A DNA stretch of 64,000 nt, taken from Xanthomonas hydrangeae (lineage in GTDB: Bacteria; Pseudomonadota; Gammaproteobacteria; Xanthomonadales; Xanthomonadaceae). Shown in pieces: positions 17,035-25,870 of the stretch. Below the pieces are notes generated by a model that was not told the origin of the DNA, did no database searches, and worked only from the letters and a program-made list of their open reading frames with translations. Both the position numbers and the translations under genes were made by a program. Location: NCBI GenBank assembly GCA_905142475.1, contig LR990730.1:1054001-1118000 (forward strand), in the 5' to 3' direction. Positions within the stretch are counted from its first letter, which is position 1, and each line of letters opens with the position of its first letter.

Positions 17035-18297
17035 ATGCCGCTGCGCAAGGCGCCGCCGGACATCGTCCATCACGCGGCGCTGGATGTGCGCCTGGTCAAG
17101 GCGGTGCGCGGCGTGCGTCTGTTGGCCCTGGCCAGCTGGCCGCGTTCGCTGCAGGAGCCGTTTTTGCAGAGCGTGGCGCGTGGTCAGCCGGAGCTGCCGC
17201 AGGTGGAGTATCCGGCGCTGGATTTCGGCGATACCCGACGCGAATTGGCGGCGATTGCGAAGGCCGCCGATCCGCATCATCCGCTGGGCGCGTATCTGAT
17301 CGACTCGGCGCACAGCTGGAGTCTGGCGGCCGGCCTGCTGGAGTCGCTGGGCACCACCGCAGTCAGCGATTACTCGGCGCAGTTGTTCGGCGTGCCCGAC
17401 GACCCGATGCCGGGCAACGGCCCGACCACGCGCGAAGCCGCACGCCACTTCATCCAGATTGCGCAGGAACTGGACCGCGAACTGCTGGCGCCCGAAGAAC
17501 AGGTGCCGGTGTCGGCGACGGCCTTGCGCATGCAGCTGCAGAACGATCTGGATGCGTTCTTCGAAGGCCGCGTCATCACGGTCACGCTGGACCCGGATCT
17601 GCTCGCCAAGGCGGCTGCAGGCGCGCACCGCATCCGCCTGCGCAGCGGTGCCACCTTCAGCGATTACGACCGCGCGCAGTTGTTCCATCACGAAGCGCTG
17701 GTGCATTCCCTTACCGCGCTCAATGGCCGCGCGCAGGTGCATCTGCCCAGCCTGGGTATCTCTTCGCCGCGCACCACGGCCACCCAGGAAGGGCTGGCCA
17801 CGTTCGCCGAGCAGATCACCGGCAGCATCGATATCGAACGCATGAAGCGCATCAGCCTGCGCATCGAGGCGATTGCGATGGCGCGCTCTGGCGCGGACTT
17901 CATCGACGTGTTCCGCTATTTCACCAGCAGCGGGCAGAGCGCAACCGAAAGTTTTTCCTCTGCGCAACGCGTGTTCCGCGGGGTGCCCACCGCAGGCGGC
18001 GGTGCCTTCACCAAGGACACGGTGTATCTGCGTGGTCTGGTCGCGGTGCACACGTTCTTCCGGCATTCCCTGCAGCGCGACCAGCTGCAGCTGTGCCGTT
18101 ATCTGTTCGCCGGCAAGATGGCGCTGGGCGACGTGGCGCGCTTTGCGCCCTTGTTCGACAGCGGCGTGCTGGTTGCACCGCGCTGGTTGCCGCCGTGGGT
18201 GAGCCGGGTCAGCGGGCTGGCCGGCATGCTGGCGTTTTCGTTGTTCGCCAATCGCATCCGCATGGATCAGCTGCAGCCGCCGGCGATGAATGTCTGA
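17035..18297 (+). CDS. QEGLA-motif (DUF1704) protein, probable HExxxH metallopeptidase
   Basis: The 420-residue protein carries the namesame motif TQEGLATFAEQ (Glu252) and an HEALVH sequence (His219, Glu220, His224). The family is often annotated 'flavohemoglobin expression-modulating' (TIGR02421). The same DUF1704 domain in the eukaryotic tubulin carboxypeptidase MATCAP uses HExxxH plus a downstream Glu as a zinc site. The spacing here (Glu252 lies 28 residues after His224) is compatible, so a zinc peptidase is inferred. There is no signal peptide; a weakly hydrophobic C-terminal segment (SGLAGMLAFSLFA) may touch membrane. It follows rsgA with a one-base gap. Confidence 0.85.
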   Translation: MPLRKAPPDIVHHAALDVRLVKAVRGVRLLALASWPRSLQEPFLQSVARGQPELPQVEYPALDFGDTRRELAAIAKAADPHHPLGAYLIDSAHSWSLAAGLLESLGTTAVSDYSAQLFGVPDDPMPGNGPTTREAARHFIQIAQELDRELLAPEEQVPVSATALRMQLQNDLDAFFEGRVITVTLDPDLLAKAAAGAHRIRLRSGATFSDYDRAQLFHHEALVHSLTALNGRAQVHLPSLGISSPRTTATQEGLATFAEQITGSIDIERMKRISLRIEAIAMARSGADFIDVFRYFTSSGQSATESFSSAQRVFRGVPTAGGGAFTKDTVYLRGLVAVHTFFRHSLQRDQLQLCRYLFAGKMALGDVARFAPLFDSGVLVAPRWLPPWVSRVSGLAGMLAFSLFANRIRMDQLQPPAMNV

Positions 18298-18354
18298 GCG
18301 TCGTTACGAGAGGGTGCGAACACTTGCCGGGTAGGTGCGAACACGTACCGCAAT

Positions 18355-18503
18355 TTTAGAGCAGCTGAAACAACCACTGCATTCACCGTCAGGCGGTCGC
18401 GGCCAATGCTTGGAATCGGCATAGCCACTCGTACACCCCGGGTTCTCCGTGCCGCCCGCACCACCTGAGGCCTAATCGCTATGCGTTGTTAGCCGCTCTT
18501 GGT
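18355..18503 (-). repeat. Repeat C (copy C2)
   Basis: The ends are TTTTAGAGCAGCTGAAACAAC and GTTGTTAGCCGCTCTTGG, inverted. Read on the minus strand the interior has GATTAGGCCTCAGGTGG...GTGTACGAGT and CGCCTGACGGTGAATGCAG, aligning along its length with C3. It fills most of the 371-bp gap between the QEGLA gene and the PfpI gene. No gene was found in the rest. Confidence 0.75.
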
Positions 18504-18668
18504 AGTCGCGCGTCCCTTGCGGATGCAGCGGGCCTTGCGATTGTGTGGCTCGCCGGAAGTGGCGCTGAACCGTATGCATCGTGCCGACACGTTCTACACG
18601 ATGTTGCAACGGGCTGATCCACACACTGCTCACCTCGCCCGAGATGGGCAACGACACGAGGCAATGCG

Positions 18669-19349
18669 ATGAAAATCCTGATGGTGCTCACTTCCCACGA
18701 GCAACTCGGCGATACCGGCAAGAAAACCGGCTTCTGGCTGGAAGAATTCGCCGCGCCGTACTACGTGTTCAAGGACGCTGGTGCCGACATCACCCTGGTC
18801 TCGCCCAAGGGCGGCCAGCCGCCGCTGGATCCCAAGAGCGACGAGCCCGACGCACAGACCGACGCCACCAAGCGCTTCAAGCAGGATGCCGACGCGCAGC
18901 AGGCATTGGCCAGCACGCATCGTCTGGCGGACGTCAAGGCCGAGGACTTCGATGCGGTGTTCTATCCGGGCGGCCACGGACCGTTGTGGGATCTGGCCGA
19001 AGACGCGCAGTCGATCGCCTTGATCGAAGCCTTCGCCGCTGCCGAGAAACCGCATGCCCTGGTCTGCCACGCGCCGGGCGTACTGCGTCGGGTCAAGGGC
19101 AGCGATGGCAAACCGCTGGTCAATGGCCGCCGCGTCACTGGCTTTACCAATGGCGAAGAAGAGGGCGTTGGCCTGACCAAGATCGTGCCGTTCCTGGTCG
19201 AAGACGTGCTGACCGAACTCGGTGGCCGTTACGAGAAGGGTGCCGACTGGGGCGTGCATGTGGTGACCGATGGCACGCTGGTGACAGGGCAGAATCCTGC
19301 CTCTTCCGAAAAGGCCGCCGAGACGTTGCTTGAGCTGTTGAAGCGCTGA
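18669..19349 (+). CDS. DJ-1/PfpI-type class I glutamine-amidotransferase-like protein
   Basis: The 226-residue protein matches the Hsp31/YajL-like branch: FWLEEFAAPYYVFKDAGADITLVSPKGG, then FDAVFYPGGHGPLWDLAED, then the nucleophile elbow ALVCHAPGVL with the catalytic Cys at about position 137, and FTNGEEE near the C-terminus. Glu17-Glu18-type acidic residues near LEEF would support a catalytic dyad. Members act as glutathione-independent glyoxalases (methylglyoxal to lactate) or deglycases/chaperones. Which of these applies is not resolvable. It is monocistronic, flanked on both sides by repeat C copies. Confidence 0.85.
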   Translation: MKILMVLTSHEQLGDTGKKTGFWLEEFAAPYYVFKDAGADITLVSPKGGQPPLDPKSDEPDAQTDATKRFKQDADAQQALASTHRLADVKAEDFDAVFYPGGHGPLWDLAEDAQSIALIEAFAAAEKPHALVCHAPGVLRRVKGSDGKPLVNGRRVTGFTNGEEEGVGLTKIVPFLVEDVLTELGGRYEKGADWGVHVVTDGTLVTGQNPASSEKAAETLLELLKR

Positions 19350-19407
19350 TTTTGCGGTCGTCGTGTGGTCGTGCATCGACCGCCGGAGGAAGCCGCGCCT
19401 TTTGACT

Positions 19408-19554
19408 TGGAGCGGCTGACAACACGTGGCGATTAGGCGTCAGGTGGGTGCGGACGGGGCGAAGGAACTGGCATGTACGAGTTGTACATGTCGATGCCGA
19501 GCACCAGCCGCGCCCGACTGACGGTGAGAGCAGCAGTTTTGTAGCTGCTCTTGG
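19408..19554 (+). repeat. Repeat C, best-preserved full copy (C3)
   Basis: The left end is GAGCGGCTGACAACAC and the right end CAGTTTTGTAGCTGCTC, forming imperfect inverted termini. The interior holds GATTAGGCGTCAGGTGGGTG and a small hairpin CATGTAC GAGTT GTACATG. It shares its interior with C1 and C2, which lie in the opposite orientation. Confidence 0.78.
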
Positions 19555-19626
19555 TCGTGCGCTTTCAGAATGCCGCAGCATCCGACAGCTCGACGCAATC
19601 AAGTGCTCGCAACGCAACCAAGCGCA

Positions 19627-19753
19627 CCGACCATCTCCGCTGGCGCTTGTCCGCCCACCGTCGCGGGACCTTACGCGGCATGGATGCCGCGTAAGAGCCT
19701 ACATGGACGTACTTGCGGCGTGTCCCGCGATGGTGGGCGGGCAAGGGCCCTGC
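19627..19753 (-). repeat. Repeat A, full copy, inverted (A4)
   Basis: This is a full A element on the minus strand: it reads from GTCCGCCCACCGTCGCGGGAC through the inner hairpin TTACGCGGCAT GG ATGCCGCGTAA to GGTGGGCGGGCAAGGGCCCTGC. No B module accompanies it. The IS110 target region reads GTAAGAGCCTACATGGACG on the plus strand, with one difference from A2. Confidence 0.83.
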
Positions 19754-19825
19754 AGCCAAGCCGCAGATCGCCCGCTCTGGCAGATCATCCGCTTTGAAGT
19801 GCGCTTCAGAACCGCCCCATACCGT

Positions 19826-21745
19826 TCAGGCACTACGCTCCAACCAGCGCACCGCATAAGCCGGCAGCACCAGCCGCATGTCATCGCTCAGCGATTCGAC
19901 CGTTGCGTCGCTGTCATCAGCCAGCAGTGTCCATCGGCCATCCCCGATCGCAGCAAGCTCCACCGTCAGCGGCTGATCGCCGAAGTTGTGGACGGCCAAG
20001 AAACCATCGCCACGCGTCAACGCAAACAGTCGCGGATCGCCCAGCGCCACACTGCCCAATGCCTGATCGGCTGCCAAAGCAGAAAGCGCAGCACGTTGCC
20101 GGATCAATGCACGCAACCGGCGATACACCTTGCCGCTCAAACTATCCGCAGTCTCACGTTGAGCAGCAACCTGCCAATCCATCGCCGGACGATGCAACCA
20201 GCGGCCTTCGTGCTGACGGTGCGGGTCACCGCGATAACTGATGTCGTTGGGCAAGGCGAGTTCGTCGCCCATATAGATCAACGGCACGCCCGGCATTGCA
20301 AGCGCGATCGCATAGAGCAGCACCAACCGATCCACCGCAGTGTCCAACGCCACCGCATCGCCTGCCTCCTGTGCCGCCTGGATCCCCGAAAGCGCAGCGG
20401 CCATGCCATTGGTACCGTGCACGCCGTCGCCACTGCTCTGGAAGCTCTCGCCGCGCGCGTAGCTGCCCGGCACATCGTTGGCATAGAAGCGCGCGACATC
20501 GCGCAACGCAAACGGTGGCTGCTCGGCATTGCCGGCCGCCTCATGCTGCAGCACATTCCAGCCGATATCGTCGTGGCAGCGCACATAGCTCAGCCACGCG
20601 CAGTTGTGCGGCAACGGCGGGCTATGCGCGATGACGGTATGCAGAATGTCGCCGCGTTGCAGCGCCAAGGCCGACCAGCCGGCTGCCATCAGCGTGCTGT
20701 GATACGCGAGATGGCACTCGTGTCCCTGGTCCGCACCTGTGCCGAAGTAGGGCGGCAGCTGCGTCATCGGCACGATGGCTTCGGCCTTCATCACCACCGA
20801 GGGCGCCACGATATCGGTGACCGCGCGTAGCGCCACCAGCAAGGTGTGCGCCTCGGGCTGATTCATGCAATCGGTGCTGGTGCGCTTCCACAAATATGCC
20901 GTGGAATCCAGCCGAAATGCCTCCACGCCCAGATTGGCCAGCTGCAGCATCGCCAGCGCCATCTCGTCGAACACCGCCGGGTTGCTCCAGTTCAAATCCC
21001 ATTGATAGGGATAGAAGGTGGTCCACATCCACTGCGCAGTGTCGTCCACCCAGGTGAAGTTGCCAGGGGCGGTGTGCGGGAAGACCTGCCCCAGCGTGGT
21101 TTCGTACTGATCGGGTAGCGCGCGGTCTGCAAAGTGATGGTAGTAATCGAGATAGCGTGCGTCGCCCGCACGCGCGGCCTGTGCCCAGGCGTGATCGTCG
21201 GCGGTATGGTTGAGTACGAAATCCGCGCACAGGCTGATGCCGGCCTCGCGCAGGCGCGTAGTGAGTGCGATGAGGTCGTCGTTGTCGCCCAGGCTCGGTT
21301 CGACCTGTCCGTAATCGCTGACCGCAAAGCCGCCATCGTTATCGCCGGCGCGCGCGCGCAGGAACGGCAGCAAGTGCAGATAGCGTACGCCCAGTTCCTG
21401 CAGATACGGCACACGCTCGGCCACGCCTTGCAGCGTGCCGGCGAAGCGGTCCACGTAGGCGCTGTATCCCAGCATGTGTTGCTCGCCAAACCAGCCGGGC
21501 TGACGCATTGTGTCCAGTTGTTGCAGTGGCTGCGGGCGCTGTTGCGCAGTGTTGCCGAGCGCGCTCAACCACTGCGTCAACCACGACGCATAGTCCGGGC
21601 GTTGCCCATACAGCGCTTGCAGCGCGTCGAGCAGACGCGGCGCATGCTGATCGAAGCGCGGCAACAGCGCATTCGCACGCTGCGCATCCAACGGCGCAGC
21701 AAAGGCTGCGCGCACTACAGTGAAATCGATGGGGGAGGTACTCAT
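19826..21745 (-). CDS. suxB: Sucrose hydrolase / amylosucrase-like GH13_4 enzyme
   Basis: The ATG at 21745 gives 639 residues. It is a GH13 alpha-amylase-fold enzyme of the amylosucrase subfamily: the Pro-rich helical N-domain (1-85), GYSAYVDRFAGTLQGV, CADFVLNHTADDH, catalytic nucleophile Asp280 in EAFRLDST, acid/base Glu322 in VMKAEAIVPM, and the transition-state Asp in RCHDDIGW. Xanthomonas homologues hydrolyse sucrose to glucose and fructose in the cytoplasm, with little polymer synthesis. No signal peptide is seen. It is the last gene of the sux operon, with a 34-bp gap after the receptor gene, so sucrose brought in by SuxA and SuxC is cut here. Confidence 0.92.
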   Translation of the reverse strand: MSTSPIDFTVVRAAFAAPLDAQRANALLPRFDQHAPRLLDALQALYGQRPDYASWLTQWLSALGNTAQQRPQPLQQLDTMRQPGWFGEQHMLGYSAYVDRFAGTLQGVAERVPYLQELGVRYLHLLPFLRARAGDNDGGFAVSDYGQVEPSLGDNDDLIALTTRLREAGISLCADFVLNHTADDHAWAQAARAGDARYLDYYHHFADRALPDQYETTLGQVFPHTAPGNFTWVDDTAQWMWTTFYPYQWDLNWSNPAVFDEMALAMLQLANLGVEAFRLDSTAYLWKRTSTDCMNQPEAHTLLVALRAVTDIVAPSVVMKAEAIVPMTQLPPYFGTGADQGHECHLAYHSTLMAAGWSALALQRGDILHTVIAHSPPLPHNCAWLSYVRCHDDIGWNVLQHEAAGNAEQPPFALRDVARFYANDVPGSYARGESFQSSGDGVHGTNGMAAALSGIQAAQEAGDAVALDTAVDRLVLLYAIALAMPGVPLIYMGDELALPNDISYRGDPHRQHEGRWLHRPAMDWQVAAQRETADSLSGKVYRRLRALIRQRAALSALAADQALGSVALGDPRLFALTRGDGFLAVHNFGDQPLTVELAAIGDGRWTLLADDSDATVESLSDDMRLVLPAYAVRWLERSA

Positions 21746-21779
21746 TGGCAAGCGCCGGGGAGAATCCGGCGAGGGGTCC

Positions 21780-24233
21780 TTAGAAGTCGTAGCGCAAGCT
21801 GATGCTGGTGGTGCGGCCGGCGATCGAACGCGCGCGGATGATGCCATTGGCGGGGATGGTGGCTTCCTCGGCTTCGGTCAGGCCGAACGTGTTGAACAGG
21901 TTGTTGACGTTGAGCGCGACGGTGAGCGCATCGGTCACGCGGTAATCGCCGAACAGGTTCACCTGCGTATAGCCGGGCATCTTCAGCTGGTTGGAATCCT
22001 GGGTGTAGGCATCGGTGGTACCGATCAGGTTGACGCCGAACTGATAGCCGTCGCCGCGATAGCTGGGCGTGAGCTGCCAGACGACATCGGCCTGACGACG
22101 CGGCACATTGCCGGTGTTTTCCGGCGTGATCTGGTCCTTGGAAATCTCTGCATCGGTCCAGGTCAGGCCGCCGTTGACGGTGAAGCCTTCGTAGCGGTAG
22201 CTGGCTTCCAGCTCCACGCCGTGCGCCTCGTAGCTACGGTTGAAGAAGCGCTGGCTGGTGACTTCGAAGTTCTGTTCCTGGGTACGTGCGGAGAATGCGG
22301 TGGCGAACAGGCTCAGGCCGTCGCGGCGCCACTTCAGGCCGGCTTCGGCCTGGCGGACCACGTTGACGCCTTCGTCGGAAGAGACCGAGCCGTCGTCGCG
22401 AACCACACCGAACAACAGGCGGTCGGCATTGGCGCGTGCGCCGCGGCTGATGCGGGCGAAGGCGCCCAGGTCGTCGTTGATCAGGTAATTGCTGCCCAGC
22501 GAATACGACAGGTAATTCCAGTCGTAATCCACCGGGCGTGCGTTGGCGGTGTCGACCGTGGCCACACGCTGTTCCACCGGCTGGATCACGCCGTCGCCGT
22601 TGACGTCCAGGTTCTGCGCGATCGCGGTGCCGGCATAGTTGCCGCGTGCATCGCCCATGTCGTAGCGCAGGCTGCCGTCGATGCTGAACTTGCCGCTGTC
22701 GAAGGTGAGCGCGACGTACGGCGCGTTGACGTCGTAGCGCACGTCGTAGCTGCGGGTGATGCAGCAATCGCCCCAGAACGGGGTGCCGTACGCGTAAAGG
22801 CCGTTCTGCGAGCGCGACACGCCGCCGGCATCGACCACGTTGAGCAGGCGCGAATCGCGGCCCAGGGTCTGCACGTAGGAGTTCCAGGTCCAGTCCATGT
22901 CGATGGTCTGGCGCGAGCTGTAATAGCCCATGCGCAGGGTGAGCGTGCGGCCATCGCCGTCGAACGCGCGCGAAACGCTGAGGTCGTTGGTGACGTTGCC
23001 CAGGTCGTTGATCGCCACGTTGAACAGATGCGTGCGGATTGCGTTGCCTGTGTAGGCCTGGCCGGCGTCGGGGCCGTTGGCCTGCACCAGTTGCGCGCCA
23101 GCGCCGCCGATGGAAGAGGCGAGCGAGGCGGCATCGGTGACTTCGGCCGGGAACGGGCTGACGAAGCGGCCGCTGTTGTCGGCGATGCGGAATTTCTCGC
23201 TCAGGTTCCAGCCGTTGCCCAGGTCGAACCAGGCTTCGGCGCCGATGGTGCGCGAGATCGGGTGCATGCCGTCGCCCAGGTCGGTGCGGCGCGGCTGGTT
23301 GTTGCCATCCAGGCCCACATCGCTGCGAAAATTGCGGCTGTACAAGGTGTCGTTGCCGGGGTCGAAGCCGGCGAAGCCGCCCAGGTCCGGCGAGCCGTCT
23401 CGGCCGCGCACGGAGGTGGGCACCGGCAGATAGCCGGCGGCGCGGTCGTTGAGGTATTTGCCGTACACACGTACGTAGCCGTTCTCGAACAGGCGGGTGA
23501 GGTTGGCCTTGAGCTGGCCACCCTTTTCGGTGGTGTAACCGGCGTCGCGCACGCCATCGCCCTGGCGGAAGAAGCCGCCGATATTGAACTGCCAATGCTC
23601 GGCAAACGGTGCGCCGTAGTTGAAGTCCACGCGCGTGCTGTCGTAATCCACGCCGCGGCTCACGCCGACGCTGCCGCCTGCGGTGTCGCCGGTCTTGCTG
23701 ATGAAGTTGATGATGCCGCCGGGCGCATTGCTGGTGAACGTCGATGCCGAGCCACCGCGAATAGCTTCGATGCGATCGAGGGTGAAGTCCGAACGCAGAA
23801 AGATGTCCGAGTTGCCGAAGGCGATATCGCCGAACTCCATCACAGGCAAGCCGTCTTCCTGCAATTGCAGGAACTTGGCGCCGCCCGAAGCGACGGGGAG
23901 GCCGCGCACGGCGATATTGGCGTTGCCTTCGCCACCACTGGATTCGGAGCGGATGCCGGGGATGTTGCGGAAGATCTCGGCAGTGCTGCGCGGCGCCGAT
24001 TGTTCGATCGCCTCGGCGCCGACGGTGCTGACCGACACGCTGGACTTGAGCTTGGTGGTGGCCGTGGAGGTGCCGGTAACGAACACCGAATCCAGATTGA
24101 CCGCGGCGCTGTCGGCGGCCGGCGGGGTGGTGGTTGCGCTGGTGGCGTCCTGCGCCAGCGCGGCGGGCACGCAGAGGCAGGAGGCGACCGCGCAGGCCAG
24201 GGCATGCAGGCGAAGGGTGTGCAAAGTGGACAT
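21780..24233 (-). CDS. suxA: TonB-dependent sucrose receptor
   Basis: The ATG at 24233 gives 817 residues with signal peptide LRLHALACAVASCLCVPAALA. The plug has NIPGIRSESSGGEGNANIAVRGLPVASGG and VRGLP, then RIEAIRGGSASTFTSNAPGGIINFISKTG. The barrel ends in RYDF, an outer-membrane C-terminal signature. It is not a siderophore type. Position and similarity match SuxA of the Xanthomonas sucrose CUT locus, which takes sucrose across the outer membrane with high affinity. It is divergent from suxC; both promoters lie in 24234-24500 with two identical putative SuxR operators. A longer frame upstream of the start overlaps the operators and is not coding. Confidence 0.93.
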   Translation of the reverse strand: MSTLHTLRLHALACAVASCLCVPAALAQDATSATTTPPAADSAAVNLDSVFVTGTSTATTKLKSSVSVSTVGAEAIEQSAPRSTAEIFRNIPGIRSESSGGEGNANIAVRGLPVASGGAKFLQLQEDGLPVMEFGDIAFGNSDIFLRSDFTLDRIEAIRGGSASTFTSNAPGGIINFISKTGDTAGGSVGVSRGVDYDSTRVDFNYGAPFAEHWQFNIGGFFRQGDGVRDAGYTTEKGGQLKANLTRLFENGYVRVYGKYLNDRAAGYLPVPTSVRGRDGSPDLGGFAGFDPGNDTLYSRNFRSDVGLDGNNQPRRTDLGDGMHPISRTIGAEAWFDLGNGWNLSEKFRIADNSGRFVSPFPAEVTDAASLASSIGGAGAQLVQANGPDAGQAYTGNAIRTHLFNVAINDLGNVTNDLSVSRAFDGDGRTLTLRMGYYSSRQTIDMDWTWNSYVQTLGRDSRLLNVVDAGGVSRSQNGLYAYGTPFWGDCCITRSYDVRYDVNAPYVALTFDSGKFSIDGSLRYDMGDARGNYAGTAIAQNLDVNGDGVIQPVEQRVATVDTANARPVDYDWNYLSYSLGSNYLINDDLGAFARISRGARANADRLLFGVVRDDGSVSSDEGVNVVRQAEAGLKWRRDGLSLFATAFSARTQEQNFEVTSQRFFNRSYEAHGVELEASYRYEGFTVNGGLTWTDAEISKDQITPENTGNVPRRQADVVWQLTPSYRGDGYQFGVNLIGTTDAYTQDSNQLKMPGYTQVNLFGDYRVTDALTVALNVNNLFNTFGLTEAEEATIPANGIIRARSIAGRTTSISLRYDF

Positions 24234-24336
24234 CGCGGTTCTCTCTCTCACGGATGGTGGTGTGCCGATAGCTGCATCGTCCCCTCCCAGGGAGTGGCCG
24301 TGTGGCCTGCAGTGCGAGCGCAGTAATACGCTGCAA

Positions 24337-24350
24337 TACAATCGATTGCA
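24337..24350. promoter_or_regulatory. Putative SuxR operator 1
   Basis: The sequence TACAATCGATTGCA has a CAATCGATTG palindromic core and is identical to operator 2. It lies about 104 bp upstream of the suxA start in the divergent suxA/suxC region. LacI-family regulators bind such 14-20 bp palindromes, and SuxR is encoded in the same locus; the assignment is inferred. Confidence 0.65.
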
Positions 24351-24425
24351 ATCCTGCATTGCAGCAATCCAATGCATGCCGAAAAGACACAATCTTCAAA
24401 GCGGAAGCGTGTTGCATCGCAGCGT

Positions 24426-24439
24426 TACAATCGATTGCA
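24426..24439. promoter_or_regulatory. Putative SuxR operator 2
   Basis: This is the identical TACAATCGATTGCA 62 bp before the suxC start, 89 bp centre to centre from operator 1. Two copies spaced this way could allow looping or separate control of the two divergent promoters. Confidence 0.65.
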
Positions 24440-24500
24440 TAAGCGTCAGCGTACAGTGCGCTGCGGCCACCGATCGCCGCACCCAAGCTCAGGATCTTGT

Positions 24501-25820
24501 ATGTCGTCGAACGCTCCACCGCTTTCCTTCCTGCGCATCCTGGCGCTCAACGCCGGCTTTTTTGGCGTGCAATACAGCTTCGGGTTGCAGCAGAGCAATA
24601 TGAGCCCGATCTACAACTATCTGGGTGCCGACCACGCCAGCCTGCCTTACCTGTGGCTGGCCGGGCCGATCACCGGGCTGGTGCTGCAGCCGTTCGTGGG
24701 CGCGTGGAGCGACCGCTCGGTGACCCGCTGGGGCCGGCGCATGCCATACATGGTGCTGGGCGCGCTGGTATGCAGCCTGTGCCTGCTGGCGATGCCGTTC
24801 AGTACTGCGTTGTGGGTGGCGGTATGCCTGCTGTGGATCCTGGATGCGGCCAACAACGTGGCGATGGAGCCGTACCGTGCCCTGGTCAGCGATGTGCTGG
24901 CGCCGCCGCAGCGGCCGCTTGGCTATCTCACGCAAAGTGCATTCACCGGTCTTGCGCAGACGCTGGCCTATCTCACCCCACCGTTGCTGGTGTGGCTGGG
25001 CATGAATCAGGACGCCGCCAATGCGCACCATATTCCCTACGTCACCATCGCTGCGTTCGTGATTGGCGCGGGGTTTTCTGCCGCCTCGATCCTGCTCACC
25101 GCGCGCAGCGTGCGCGAGCCGGCGATTGCGCCGGCAGAGATTGCCCGTATGCGCCAGACCGGCGCGGGCCTGGGCGCGACGGTGCGCGAAATCGTCAGTG
25201 CCTTGCGCGCGATGCCACCGACCATGCGTCAGCTCGCACCGGTGATGCTGTTCCAGTGGTACGGGATTTTTTGTTACTGGCAATACATCGTGCTGTCGCT
25301 GTCGACCACGTTGTTCGGCACCACCGAGGCCAACTCGCATGGCTTCCGCGAGGCAGGACTGGTCAACGGGCAGATCGGTGGCTTCTACAATTTCATCGCG
25401 TTTCTGGCGGCGTTTGCGATGGTGCCGGTGGTGCGCCGCTTCGGCCCGAAATACACGCATGCGGCCTGTCTGGTCGCGGCCGGGATCGGCATGTGGGTGT
25501 TGCCGGGCATCCAGGACCGCTGGCTGATGCTGTTGCCGATGATCGGCATTGGCTTGGCCTGGGCAAGCATGATGGGCAACCCGTATCTGATGCTGGCCGA
25601 CAGCATTCCGCCCGAGCGCACCGGCGTGTACATGGGCCTGTTCAACCTGTTCATCGTGCTGCCGATGCTGATCCAGATCGTCACCTTGCCGCTGTATTAC
25701 GAGCGTTTGCTGCACGGCGATCCGCGCAACGTGATCCGGCTTGCCGGTGCGCTGATGCTGGCTGCAGCGGTCGCGATGCTATGCGTGCGCGTCCGCAAGC
25801 CCAAGGCGGTGGCGGCTTAG
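24501..25820 (+). CDS. suxC: Sucrose transporter, MFS (GPH-like) family
   Basis: The ATG at 24501 gives 439 residues with about 12 hydrophobic helices. The N-terminal LNAGFFGVQYSFGLQQSNMSPIY and the loop SDRSVTRWGRRMPYMVLG (the MFS loop 2-3 signature) resemble sucrose:proton symporters of the GPH type. It carries sucrose over the inner membrane after SuxA. The stop codon TAG overlaps the left end of a repeat C copy (TTAGAGCGGCTGAC), so the gene's 3' boundary coincides with repeat insertion. It is the only plus-strand gene of the locus. Confidence 0.92.
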   Translation: MSSNAPPLSFLRILALNAGFFGVQYSFGLQQSNMSPIYNYLGADHASLPYLWLAGPITGLVLQPFVGAWSDRSVTRWGRRMPYMVLGALVCSLCLLAMPFSTALWVAVCLLWILDAANNVAMEPYRALVSDVLAPPQRPLGYLTQSAFTGLAQTLAYLTPPLLVWLGMNQDAANAHHIPYVTIAAFVIGAGFSAASILLTARSVREPAIAPAEIARMRQTGAGLGATVREIVSALRAMPPTMRQLAPVMLFQWYGIFCYWQYIVLSLSTTLFGTTEANSHGFREAGLVNGQIGGFYNFIAFLAAFAMVPVVRRFGPKYTHAACLVAAGIGMWVLPGIQDRWLMLLPMIGIGLAWASMMGNPYLMLADSIPPERTGVYMGLFNLFIVLPMLIQIVTLPLYYERLLHGDPRNVIRLAGALMLAAAVAMLCVRVRKPKAVAA

Positions 25821-25868
25821 AGCGGCTGACAAAACGACTTCACGCCGGTCTACTGCAGGCCGGCTGAT
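25817..25868 (+). repeat. Repeat C left end (C4), overlapping the suxC stop codon
   Basis: The sequence TTAGAGCGGCTGACAAAAC begins inside the last codons of suxC, so its TAG is the stop. Only about 50 bp are recognisable before GGCTG-rich sequence begins. Confidence 0.65.
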
Positions 25869-25870
25869 CT

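Noticed and set aside
21720..24326. 868-codon open frame on the plus strand opposite suxA
   Set aside because: It is a shadow of the TonB receptor gene: Ala/Val/Gly/Asp-rich, with no domain, and the minus strand encodes a full receptor with signal peptide and barrel end.
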